Part shown: in pieces, positions 49,920 to 58,326 of the stretch
How the letters are laid out: every line of letters begins with the position of its first letter
Position numbering within the stretch: position 1 is the first letter of the stretch
Assembly: GCA_015069695.1 (NCBI GenBank)
Contig: JADCRZ010000026.1
Span: 26,246-90,245 of the forward strand
Source of the DNA: Williamsia sp.
GTDB lineage: Bacteria > Bacteroidota > Bacteroidia > Chitinophagales > Chitinophagaceae
DNA: 64,000 nt
Direction: 5' to 3'
The notes under the pieces: generated by a model
Seen by the model: the letters and a program-made list of their open reading frames with translations, nothing else
The model's database searches: none
What the model was told of the DNA's origin: nothing
Position numbers and translations under genes: made by a program

Positions 49920-51050
49920 TTATGATCCTGCGCTCCAGAACGGACTGTTGCTGGAATAGGGTACGGTAACCGGAAAAACGTTGCCGACAAGCGCCACGGC
50001 ATAACTCAGCGTATACTTGAGCGACATAGCCGCGTACTTAACATTGGGCGTGCCGGGCACAAAAGAAGCCGTGGCTGATTGAACTTGGGGCGTAACCGTT
50101 CCGCCAAGCGTCATCCCTACTACAGCCATGCTCCCATGCGTGAGCGACTCCCATGTCCAGCCTCCATCTGCCGGATCATATTTCACAATGCCTTTCTCAT
50201 AAGAGATGATAGCCCAGGTTAAACCCTTGTGGCAACGCCAGTCCGGGTTTCTTTCTTTTCTCAGCGGGTCTATATAACCTTCCGAAACAGAGAGCGCTTC
50301 TGATACGGGCTGGCTGTTCATCAGCTGCGCAAGAATGCTTTGTGCTTCCGAATCGCCACTCGATGCTCCGCCTCCGCCGCCACCTTCAGCGTCCTTGTCG
50401 TTGTCGCATTCTATCCACAGCAGTTCACTCGAAACCAGGTCGCCTGTAGAGGGATCATATTCCTCCAGGAACCAGCCGGTGCATTGCCCGCTGCTGCCGG
50501 ATTGCGCTGTTCTGTTTGCCACTGGGCCCATCCGTTTACCAACCACTTGTTTTTCGCGGATGATCTTTCCGTTTTCATAACTGAGCACGGCCAGCGGTTT
50601 GCCGGATAAGTGATGGTAATAAACCGTTCCGGAAAAGAAGGAGGAGCCTGCAACAGCATCCGGAAATTTATTCCTGAGCGCAGACTCATTGGTTGCTTCC
50701 GAGCCAAGCTGAACAATAGCTCCCGAGACAACAGCGTCGTGCTGGCTGTAAAAAATAACCTCACTGATTTTATTGCGTTCCTTTACCGCAGCAGTAGGAA
50801 GGGTTTCAACGAAATAAACTGTTCTGCCAAGATGCTTGCCAGACCTGATTTTATTCAGATCAAGGTGCGCGCGCAAGCTGTCGATGCTGCGCGCAGTTTT
50901 TGGCGTTGATGCTTTAATGGCACCGGACAGATAGCGGCTGATCTGTTCTTTTGCGTTGACAGGTATGGCGGCAGGGGTCAGTTCGTCTCTGTTGCATGAT
51001 ACTATGATGCAGAGAACAAGAAGGCTCAGGGTAAATGGGCGTTTTTTCAT
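49920..51050 (-). CDS. Uncharacterised lipoprotein
   Basis: This 376-residue protein has a lipoprotein signal (LSLLVLCIIVSCNRDEL, Cys near residue 19). Its centre has a WFLEEYDPSTGDLVSS stretch and an acidic-glycine linker (DNDKDAEGGGGGGASSGDSE). The C-terminal part contains WRCHKGLTWAIISYEKGIVK and a hydrophobic end (YTLSYAVALVGNVFPVTV). No family is recognised. It is transcribed with the 248-aa lipoprotein downstream. Confidence 0.65.
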   Translation of the reverse strand: MKKRPFTLSLLVLCIIVSCNRDELTPAAIPVNAKEQISRYLSGAIKASTPKTARSIDSLRAHLDLNKIRSGKHLGRTVYFVETLPTAAVKERNKISEVIFYSQHDAVVSGAIVQLGSEATNESALRNKFPDAVAGSSFFSGTVYYHHLSGKPLAVLSYENGKIIREKQVVGKRMGPVANRTAQSGSSGQCTGWFLEEYDPSTGDLVSSELLWIECDNDKDAEGGGGGGASSGDSEAQSILAQLMNSQPVSEALSVSEGYIDPLRKERNPDWRCHKGLTWAIISYEKGIVKYDPADGGWTWESLTHGSMAVVGMTLGGTVTPQVQSATASFVPGTPNVKYAAMSLKYTLSYAVALVGNVFPVTVPYSSNSPFWSAGS

Positions 51051-51536
51051 GTTGGTTGGTTTTTATGATGAAATAAAAAATCATGTTCTGGTTAAGTTGC
51101 TTTGAGCCCGGGTAATTAATGCAAGAAAAGCGCTTTCATTTATAAGAATTGTCCTCTCCGGGAGGACAAACAATAAACCAAAGGTTTACAGTCCGTTATT
51201 TATTGATCGATCTGGAAGAGGCCGGTTGGAGTTTCCTGCACCGTCTATACCCGGTAACAGACAAAACTTTTTCAGCTTCTCAGGTCTTTGCTGCGATTCA
51301 TTGTTCGAATAAGCAGATCCTGCGAAACACCTCTCCTTACTGTGTTTCGCTAAATAGGCTCTCGGTTATGAGAACTTTCTTTCCTTCTTACATGCTTAAA
51401 ATGAGCAGGGTAGCAGATTGCCTGTTGTACTTACTGTGGTTTGCTGTATGTTTACTGCATGGGGCAATCCATTTTTATATAGAACGAAGCTATATAAAAC
51501 AGGTTGATCGTCCAAAAAAATATAGTATAATTCTTG
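51051..51536. other. Intergenic region with one small hairpin
   Basis: About 490 bp with a TGTCCTC/GAGGACA hairpin at about 51149-51167 and the promoters of the flanking divergent genes. A 136-codon plus-strand frame here (51149-51559) lacks protein-like features and overlaps the regulator start. Confidence 0.45.
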
Positions 51537-52154
51537 ATGCCCTCACAAGCTGCTCATAATGACAATTTTAAGAATGAATCTTCCCGGAGGTTCCATCAAT
51601 ACTTTTATCCGCGGGTAAAAGAAAGAGAGATAGACAGCAAGAAATTTTTTGAAGATTTCCAGATCTCCTATGCCAATCCTATGCAGTTTTTTTCAGGACT
51701 GAGATACGGAGACAGAAGCATTACCCTTGAGCACATAGACATTGCGCAGAGAAAATATGGTGTCAATCCAAACTACCTGTTCGGACTGACCGATGTTGCT
51801 ACTGAAGAGGGGGATTATGTGCTGTTTGATGCCACTACCACCTATGGCGATGAATACCGGCGGGAAGTCGGCCGCAAGCTCAAGGATATTTTTGAAAAGC
51901 ACAAAGTAAACATTGCCCAGTACGCGCAGGAGCGTTTAGGCATGACTGAGCAAAATCTTTACAAGATACTCCGCGGCCAGGGGCGTCCTTACTGGGACCT
52001 GGTTGTAACGGTGTGTGAGGATCATGGTGAAAGCCTGGATGTATTCCGTACCAAGCCGCTGCCGAAAGGTCACCTGCTGGAACAGGTAACATCGTTGAAG
52101 AGCATGAACGAAATCCTGAAAGAGCGGTTAAAGGAATTGGAAGGAAAAAAGTGA
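51537..52154 (+). CDS. Helix-turn-helix-like regulator
   Basis: From the ATG at 51537 the protein has 205 residues. It contains two HTH-like segments: KFFEDFQISYANPMQFFSGL with ITLEHIDIAQRKYGVNPNYL, and FEKHKVNIAQYAQERLGMTE with NLYKILRGQGRPYWDLVVTV. A C-terminal coiled coil follows (LLEQVTSLKSMNEILKERLK). The tandem HTH plus coiled coil suggests a dimeric transcription regulator. Target genes are unknown; the two downstream membrane genes are in the same direction. Confidence 0.7.
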   Translation: MPSQAAHNDNFKNESSRRFHQYFYPRVKEREIDSKKFFEDFQISYANPMQFFSGLRYGDRSITLEHIDIAQRKYGVNPNYLFGLTDVATEEGDYVLFDATTTYGDEYRREVGRKLKDIFEKHKVNIAQYAQERLGMTEQNLYKILRGQGRPYWDLVVTVCEDHGESLDVFRTKPLPKGHLLEQVTSLKSMNEILKERLKELEGKK

Positions 52155-52192
52155 GATTAATCCTATCTTACTAGCTCAAACCAAGTACTCTC

Positions 52193-52687
52193 ATGCCTCC
52201 CGAAAAAGTTGAGCAGATAGAACCCTGCCTGTCTATCCAGGAAGATATTGAATACCAGGAAAAAGGCTGGCTTGCCCAGCGCATAGCCAATGGCGTTATA
52301 TTCGGACTGATAATCCTGATCGCTGCCGGATTGTTTGGCAACGGACCGCTGGCCAATAAATCAGTTGAGAAAAACGGAACGGTGCTTACCTATAAACGGT
52401 TTATTCACCACAATGGCAGAACACAGCTGGATGTGTTTGCACCGGCAACAGGCAAGACAACCGTGATCTCTTTTCCGCTTTCCTACCTGGACAATTTTGA
52501 GGTAGAGAATGTAGTACCCGATCCCATCAAAAATCACATCGACGGACAAGAGATCGTGTATACATTTGATGCCAGTCCGGCTGGCCGTATCAGCTTCTCA
52601 GTAACCCCTTCGCAATGGGGACGTTTCAATACCGGCTTGAAAGTAAACGGGCATTCCCTGCCCCTGTCTTGTTTTATTTATCCCTAA
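52193..52687 (+). CDS. Single-pass membrane protein upstream of the YetF-like gene
   Basis: This 164-residue protein has an acidic cytoplasmic N-terminus, one membrane helix at about residues 33-48 (VIFGLIILIAAGLF) and a beta-rich extracytoplasmic domain (GTVLTYKRFIHHNGRTQLDV, IVYTFDASPAGRISFSVTP). It lies 3 bp before the DUF421 gene and is certainly co-transcribed. I recognise no named family. Confidence 0.65.
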   Translation: MPPEKVEQIEPCLSIQEDIEYQEKGWLAQRIANGVIFGLIILIAAGLFGNGPLANKSVEKNGTVLTYKRFIHHNGRTQLDVFAPATGKTTVISFPLSYLDNFEVENVVPDPIKNHIDGQEIVYTFDASPAGRISFSVTPSQWGRFNTGLKVNGHSLPLSCFIYP

Positions 52688-52690
52688 CAC

Positions 52691-53152
52691 ATGAACCCTG
52701 TTATTAAAGGCGCTGCCGTGTACCTGTTTCTGCTGATCATTTTTCGCATCATGGGCAGAAGAAGCATGGCAGAAATTACCACCTTCGATTTTGTGCTGCT
52801 GCTGATCATCGGCGAAGCCACCCAGCAAGCCCTCCTGGGTGATGACTACTCCCTCACAAATGCCCTCATTGTAATTGTGGTACTGGTTGGCGTGGACCTG
52901 GTGCTGACGTTTACCAAAGGCAAGTTCAAAGTCTTTGACAAGATCATCGACGGTGCCCCGCTGATACTTGTTGATAAGGGTGTTATGCTCAGGATCAGAA
53001 TGAAAAAGACGGGCATCGAAGAAGACGACATTCTGGAAGCTGCCCGCATGCTGCACGGCCTGGAAGCAATCAACCAAATCAAATACGCCGTCCTGGAACG
53101 CGACGGCAGCATCTCGATCATCCCCGCTGACAAGGGTGACTGCCCATCTTAA
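52691..53152 (+). CDS. DUF421/YetF-like membrane protein
   Basis: This 153-residue protein has three N-terminal membrane helices (AAVYLFLLIIFRIMG, FDFVLLLIIGEATQQALLG, NALIVIVVLVGVDLVLTF) followed by the DUF421 cytoplasmic domain. Motifs include GRRSMAEITTFDF, DGAPLILVDKGVML, EDDILEAARMLHGLE and YAVLERDGSISIIP. The length and motif order match the family. YetF-like proteins have been tied to membrane and stress functions in other bacteria; the role here is unknown. Confidence 0.9.
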   Translation: MNPVIKGAAVYLFLLIIFRIMGRRSMAEITTFDFVLLLIIGEATQQALLGDDYSLTNALIVIVVLVGVDLVLTFTKGKFKVFDKIIDGAPLILVDKGVMLRIRMKKTGIEEDDILEAARMLHGLEAINQIKYAVLERDGSISIIPADKGDCPS

Positions 53153-53430
53153 AGTGTTTGCAGGCAGGAAACCGGAACGATTGTAGGATTTACACTTAAT
53201 ATAATTAGGCCTTGTACCAGATTGAATTTGTTGGTACGGTCTGCATCGCAGACCTACTCCTCCCGGGAGGGGATAAAAGAAAATGCACGTTCTTCTTAGG
53301 CTAAGAAGTGGGTACAATTGCATTATCCCCCCCAGGAGGGGTGGGTTCAGGACATGAAACGCTTGACACATTGATACACAATGCAACGCCGCATCCAACT
53401 CACCCGATCAATGACAAATCAGCACATAGC
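53153..53430. repeat. Intergenic palindrome cluster
   Basis: It contains GGTCTGC-ATC-GCAGACC (53238-53254), the 12-bp palindrome CCTCCCGGGAGG (53259-53270), a TTCTTAG/CTAAGAA hairpin near 53300 and a degenerate CCCCCAGGAGGGG copy near 53330. The arrangement resembles a decayed REP/MITE-like intergenic repeat. Confidence 0.5.
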
Positions 53431-53466
53431 TTAAAAAGAAAAGGAGCGGTCCTGAAACCGCTCCTT
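53431..53466 (-). terminator. Terminator after the susC-susD operon
   Basis: Perfect 10-bp arms AAGGAGCGGT/ACCGCTCCTT (53441-53450 and 53457-53466) with a 6-nt loop. On the reverse strand they are followed by a T-rich run (complement of 53431-53440). Confidence 0.8.
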
Positions 53467-53533
53467 ATTCTCTGTAGTATGATGTATGTCCAAACGGATT
53501 TTTATATTCCGTACAGACAAATCCTGTTCGCTC

Positions 53534-54994
53534 CTAATTATCCTTCCACAACTTGTTCAGGGATTTTTCTGCAGAAGAAGCTGGCCAGATATAACCATCG
53601 TCGTTGGGGGTTTTGGAAGGGGCACTTCCCTTGGCCGGGATGGTTTGCAGCAGGCGCATCAGGTCGTTGTTGCGCAGGCCTTCACCCAGAAATTCGATCC
53701 TTCTTTCCAGCAAGATGGCGTTGATCAGATCCGTAGGCGTCGCAAAGCTGGCTGCAGTAAAGCTGGTGGTTGGGTCTGAGCGCATGCGCACTGCATTGAG
53801 CAGCGCTACTGCCTGCGCATCTACCGTGTTTGTAGAGCGTACCTTGGCTTCAGCCAGGTTAAGCAGCACTTCTGCATAGCGGATCACCGGTGAATTATCG
53901 GCAGGGGAAGCAGTTGGAAATTTGTTCAGAAACCTTGTTCCTGCTGTATTGGTATAAATAAATGACCGCCTTTTGTCTGTTGTTTTCCAGCCCGTGTTGG
54001 CCAGAATGCCGTTGGGATTCAACGAGAATTCGGATGAAGCACCTGTGGAGCTCGCGAAATAATAAATCTGCAATCCGTTCTGCGTTCCGGGCACATCACC
54101 TGTATTGGTTGTAAACGGAAGCGAGAAGATAGATTCCGTAGAAGTATACGGTGTTTTAAACACGGTTGTAATATCAGCCTGCAACGAATCACGCACGCCG
54201 GTAGTTGCTGTAAACGGAGCAGCAGCCGGAACGATCTTGTTGGCTTCTGTGATTACATCGCCGTATTTCTGCATGCTCAGGTACACCCTTGTTTTTAAGG
54301 CAATGGCTGTATTGCGATGAGCCCGGGTGGTATTTAATACCGCCGTTCCATTGGTAAGTGGCAGGTTGGTTTCTGCAAAGTTCAGGTCGCTCAATACCTG
54401 TGCATACACTTCTGCTACTGTGCTTCTGGCCATGTCTGAGTTGCCCAGGGTTGAAATGCCTTTTAAACGCAGGGGCAATCCCAGCTTGCTGCCATTTCCA
54501 TCGGCATAAGGCCGGGCATAATACTGAAGCAGGCTGTAATAAGAAAGGCCGCGGATCAGCCTGGCTTCTGCCAGATAGTTATTGCTCAGGGCCGTACCTA
54601 CTACAGCGGTCCCTGTAGTGTTCATGCCATCAATAAACAGGTTACAGCTGTTGATAGTGCGGTAAGCCTGCGCCCATAAACCGGTCACCGCCGTAGCGCT
54701 GCTGGAAGCATACAAGCCCCATACATCGGCGTTGGTGATCAGGTTGTTGGTAAGGTTCAGAAAATCTTCTCCCCGGATGTCCCCGTAAACAAGATACCGG
54801 CCTCCATAAAAAGCGCCTCCTTTTAACGAGGTATATAAAGCTGTTACCTGGTTGGCAATCCGGTAAGGTTTGTCAAAAGCGGTCAGTGTATCGGAAATAG
54901 CAGTTTGTGGTGCAGGATTCAACAGATCCCTGTCGCAGGAGTACAGTGCAACAGCCATGGATGCTATAGTAAAATATTGAAATATGCGTTTCAT
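53534..54994 (-). CDS. SusD/RagB-family nutrient-binding lipoprotein
   Basis: This 486-residue surface lipoprotein has its lipid-anchored Cys in ASMAVALYSCDRD near residue 20. SusD features include YRTINSCNLFIDGMN, LAEARLIRGLSYYSLLQYY with the TPR-like helical scaffold, GLPLRLKG, TVAEVYAQVLSDLNFAE, VIRYAEVLLNLAEAKV and a late RRIEFLGEGLRNNDLMRL. It forms the lid of a SusC/SusD uptake complex with the gene immediately upstream. The ligand cannot be read; no glycoside hydrolase lies alongside. Confidence 0.94.
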   Translation of the reverse strand: MKRIFQYFTIASMAVALYSCDRDLLNPAPQTAISDTLTAFDKPYRIANQVTALYTSLKGGAFYGGRYLVYGDIRGEDFLNLTNNLITNADVWGLYASSSATAVTGLWAQAYRTINSCNLFIDGMNTTGTAVVGTALSNNYLAEARLIRGLSYYSLLQYYARPYADGNGSKLGLPLRLKGISTLGNSDMARSTVAEVYAQVLSDLNFAETNLPLTNGTAVLNTTRAHRNTAIALKTRVYLSMQKYGDVITEANKIVPAAAPFTATTGVRDSLQADITTVFKTPYTSTESIFSLPFTTNTGDVPGTQNGLQIYYFASSTGASSEFSLNPNGILANTGWKTTDKRRSFIYTNTAGTRFLNKFPTASPADNSPVIRYAEVLLNLAEAKVRSTNTVDAQAVALLNAVRMRSDPTTSFTAASFATPTDLINAILLERRIEFLGEGLRNNDLMRLLQTIPAKGSAPSKTPNDDGYIWPASSAEKSLNKLWKDN

Positions 54995-55018
54995 CTTTTT
55001 GATTTGTTTGATTAGAGC

Positions 55019-58000
55019 CTAGAAACCGATGTTCACACCAGCTGTGATTGTGCGTCCGTTGGCAAGTGTGTTTCTGTCAATCCCCTGGGTAATGGTAGCA
55101 TTTCCATCGGTAGAAACTTCCGGGTCCGGACCTGGATATTTGGTGATCACAGCCAGGTTCTGGCCGCTTATATATACCCTTGCATTGGTGATCTTGGCCT
55201 TGCCCAGCAGGGAAGCGGGCAGGTTATAGCTAAGCTGTACAGTTCTTAACTTGATAAAATCTCCTTTGAATACATTCACATCCAGCGGCATGGAAGAACC
55301 GTTAGACACGTTGTCGTTGTAAACCGGTTTGGGCATATCGGTCACATCCCCGGCTTTTTTCCAGTACCTCAATACATCCGTAACATTGTTCCAGAAGCGC
55401 TGGTCCCTTAAACCTGCATAGGTGCCATAGTAGATGTAACCGCCGCCCTGGTAAGTAGCAATGATGTTCAGGTCAAAGCCTTTGTAATGGAATGTATTGT
55501 CCCATCCGCCATAAAACTTGGCTTGCGTATTGGCATACAACACGCCATCATCCGACTGGTTAACAGACAGGGCTGATTTTGTGCCATCCGGATTGGTCCT
55601 TTCATACCGGGTGCCATCGGCATTGGTGTAATTATACCGGCCGGTAGGCAGGGTGCCGAATTCATAATAGATCTTGTTGCCGGCAGCGTTCACAAAAATC
55701 CTTCTGCCGGTAGCGGGGTCAACACCTGCAGTGCGCACTACCCATAACTGACCGATCGATCTGCCCACCACTGATTTGGTCACATACTCGGTCGTACCGC
55801 CGCCCAGGCCGCCCAGGATTTCTGTAAGACCGGGAGCCAGTGCAGTGATCTTGTTGCTGTTGAACGTAATGTTGAAGGAACTGCTCCAGCTGAATGCCCG
55901 GGTCTGGACAGGCGTTGCCGTAAGGGATATTTCCACGCCCTTGTTGTACATGGTTCCGGCGTTGGCAAGAATGGCATTGTCGGTATTGGCGATACCGGTG
56001 GAAGGGGCGGAAGGCACGTTCAGGATCAGGTTGTTGATGTCATTTTTGTAATAAGCTACATCAGCTGTTACGCGGTCTTTGAACAATCCAAAGCCCAGGC
56101 CAAGGTCTGTTTTGGTACTGGTTTCCCATTTCAGGTTGGGATTGCCGGCTGTATTGTACGCCAGGGTTGAGGCACCGCCATAGAAACCGGAGGTATATTG
56201 TGAATAAGTAGCATAGTTTCCGATGCCGGCGATATTACCCACTTTTCCATAGCTGCTCCGGAGTTTGAAGCTGCTGAACACATTGTCCAGATGGGCTGTT
56301 TCCCAGAATTTTTCCTTGGTGATTTCCCAGCCGGCAGAAAAGCCGTAGAACACCCCTTTCTTAACACCCAATGCAGAGTACTCATCCTGCCGGATATTGC
56401 CGCTCACGAAATACTTGTTGGCATAGTTGTAATTCAACCGGCCAAAGCTGGAAAGCAGGTAATTTTCTCCCAGGCTCATGTTGGCAGGATTGTTCACCAG
56501 GTATCCCCCCTGGATAACGGTATAGGCGGCCGAGTCAGAAAGCGTTCTGCGGTTGATGCCAAAACCGTTGGTGGTGCGGCGCTGCTGCTCGTTACCCACC
56601 AGCAGGCTTACCGTGTGGTTGTCTCCAAACACATGATCAAACTGCGCGGTATTGGTCCAGAGCCAGGTTTTTAATTTCGACAGCGAGGCTGTAGCTGCGC
56701 CACCGGGCCCTGTTCCTGTGCTCGGGCCATCGCCATGGTAAGGATTGTAAAATATATCGTTGTCGATTAGGAGATTGTCGATTCCATAGCTGGTTTTCAG
56801 CGTGATCCATGAAAGCGGTTTGATCTGCAGGTAAGCGTTCGACTGGAGGTGGTTGGCCTCGTTGTTGGAACGGTTCAGGTCCATGATCATAACCGGGTTA
56901 TAGTAGGTAACTGGATTAGACCCATTGACTACATTGCCCCCGCCCCCAAGAGCAGAAGCCGATGAATAATTGTACGTGCCATCATTGTTGTAAGGAGAAA
57001 CATTGGGTGGCAGAACCAGGGCCTCGCGTGCGGCGCCTGCAATGGAAAATGCCTCGCCGGGCAGGGAACCGGAGTTTCCTCCGATCAGGTTTCTTTCATT
57101 CGAGTAAGCTATTTTACCGCCGATGGTAACCACCTTGTTGATCCTGCTGTCGATGTTGAACAGGAGGTTGATGCGTTTAAACTCGTTCTTGCGCAGGATG
57201 CCTTCCTGGTCGGTATAGCCGGTAGAGAAATAATAGTTGGTGCTTTCATTGCCCCCGGACAGATTGATGTTGTGGCTGTGAGAGACGCCCGTGTTGTATA
57301 CGTAATCAAACCAGTTGGTGTTGACAGGCTTGCCATCCGGGCCATTTATCAGGTTAAAACTTCCGGTGATAGAAGGGTTGTTGGCTTTGGCATTGGCCAG
57401 GGCTGCGTTCTTAAAATCAGTATACTGGAAAGCATCCAGCAGATTGGGCAGGCGCATGGCTTTGCTCCAGCCTACCCATCCGTCATAGCTCACGCGGGTT
57501 CTGCCCGACTTGCCTCTTTTGGTAGTAACGAATACAACCCCGTTGGCGGCCCGGCTTCCGTAGATGGCCGTGGCTGCTGCGTCTTTGGCAATGTCGATGC
57601 TTTCAATATCGTTGGGGTTGATGCTTGCCAGCGGGTTGGCAGGCGCGCTGGTGCTGCCCTGGTCGTTTGTATAGGTAGGAACGCCATCGATCACCACCAG
57701 CGGGTACGAGCTTAAGGAGATAGAGTTGGTTCCCCTGATCCGGAATACAGGCGGATTGTTCACCACGCCGTTGGGTACGGTGATCTGCACCCCTGCAGCC
57801 TTCCCGGCCAGCGCCGATTCAAAGCTTTGCACCGGTTTTTCAGCGATGGCGGTACCTTTTACAGACACTACGCTGCCGGTAGCTTCTCTTCTGCGTTGTG
57901 TACCATAACCTACTACCACAATCTCCTGCAGGTTTTTATCGGCAGCGGCCAGCGAAGCATTGATCACAGCCTTGTTGCCGATGCTGTATTCAACTTCATT

Positions 58001-58231
58001 TTGTCCGACTGATGATATGACCAGGATTTTTGCACCAGCAGGGATGCTGATAGAATATTTTCCGTCGTTGTCGGTGCTGGTTCCAACGCGGGTTCCTTTG
58101 ATAAGGATAGATGCATTGGGAACAGGATTTCCGTTTGCATCGGTTACTGTACCGGTAATGGTACGGGTTTGTGCCAGCGCGCAGTTGGTAAACAACGCGA
58201 CGGCCAGCACAAGAAGGCCAAGTTTTCTCAT
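55019..58231 (-). CDS. SusC/RagA-family TonB-dependent outer-membrane transporter
   Basis: This 1070-residue protein has a signal peptide (to about residue 20), an N-terminal carboxypeptidase-like regulatory domain (ITGTVTDANGNPVPNASILI), a TonB-box region (LQEIVVVGYGTQRRREATGS), a plug (VVIDGVPTYTN, NDIESIDIAKDAAATAIYGS, GVVFVTTKRGK) and a C-terminal beta-barrel ending in an aromatic residue (GVNIGF). All SusC hallmarks are present. It is the energised channel partner of the SusD protein 24 bp downstream. Confidence 0.96.
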   Translation of the reverse strand: MRKLGLLVLAVALFTNCALAQTRTITGTVTDANGNPVPNASILIKGTRVGTSTDNDGKYSISIPAGAKILVISSVGQNEVEYSIGNKAVINASLAAADKNLQEIVVVGYGTQRRREATGSVVSVKGTAIAEKPVQSFESALAGKAAGVQITVPNGVVNNPPVFRIRGTNSISLSSYPLVVIDGVPTYTNDQGSTSAPANPLASINPNDIESIDIAKDAAATAIYGSRAANGVVFVTTKRGKSGRTRVSYDGWVGWSKAMRLPNLLDAFQYTDFKNAALANAKANNPSITGSFNLINGPDGKPVNTNWFDYVYNTGVSHSHNINLSGGNESTNYYFSTGYTDQEGILRKNEFKRINLLFNIDSRINKVVTIGGKIAYSNERNLIGGNSGSLPGEAFSIAGAAREALVLPPNVSPYNNDGTYNYSSASALGGGGNVVNGSNPVTYYNPVMIMDLNRSNNEANHLQSNAYLQIKPLSWITLKTSYGIDNLLIDNDIFYNPYHGDGPSTGTGPGGAATASLSKLKTWLWTNTAQFDHVFGDNHTVSLLVGNEQQRRTTNGFGINRRTLSDSAAYTVIQGGYLVNNPANMSLGENYLLSSFGRLNYNYANKYFVSGNIRQDEYSALGVKKGVFYGFSAGWEITKEKFWETAHLDNVFSSFKLRSSYGKVGNIAGIGNYATYSQYTSGFYGGASTLAYNTAGNPNLKWETSTKTDLGLGFGLFKDRVTADVAYYKNDINNLILNVPSAPSTGIANTDNAILANAGTMYNKGVEISLTATPVQTRAFSWSSSFNITFNSNKITALAPGLTEILGGLGGGTTEYVTKSVVGRSIGQLWVVRTAGVDPATGRRIFVNAAGNKIYYEFGTLPTGRYNYTNADGTRYERTNPDGTKSALSVNQSDDGVLYANTQAKFYGGWDNTFHYKGFDLNIIATYQGGGYIYYGTYAGLRDQRFWNNVTDVLRYWKKAGDVTDMPKPVYNDNVSNGSSMPLDVNVFKGDFIKLRTVQLSYNLPASLLGKAKITNARVYISGQNLAVITKYPGPDPEVSTDGNATITQGIDRNTLANGRTITAGVNIGF

Positions 58232-58326
58232 GTGCGCTCTTTTGATTTATTGATGTGAAAAAGTCCGTAAGGGTCAGGGGCAAGCGGAACTAAGGCAGAA
58301 AATGGTATGTGAATGCTGCTTTTCTT

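Noticed and set aside
51149..51559. A 136-codon plus-strand frame upstream of the regulator
   Set aside because: It starts inside a hairpin, has no protein-like pattern and overlaps the regulator start; more likely intergenic.
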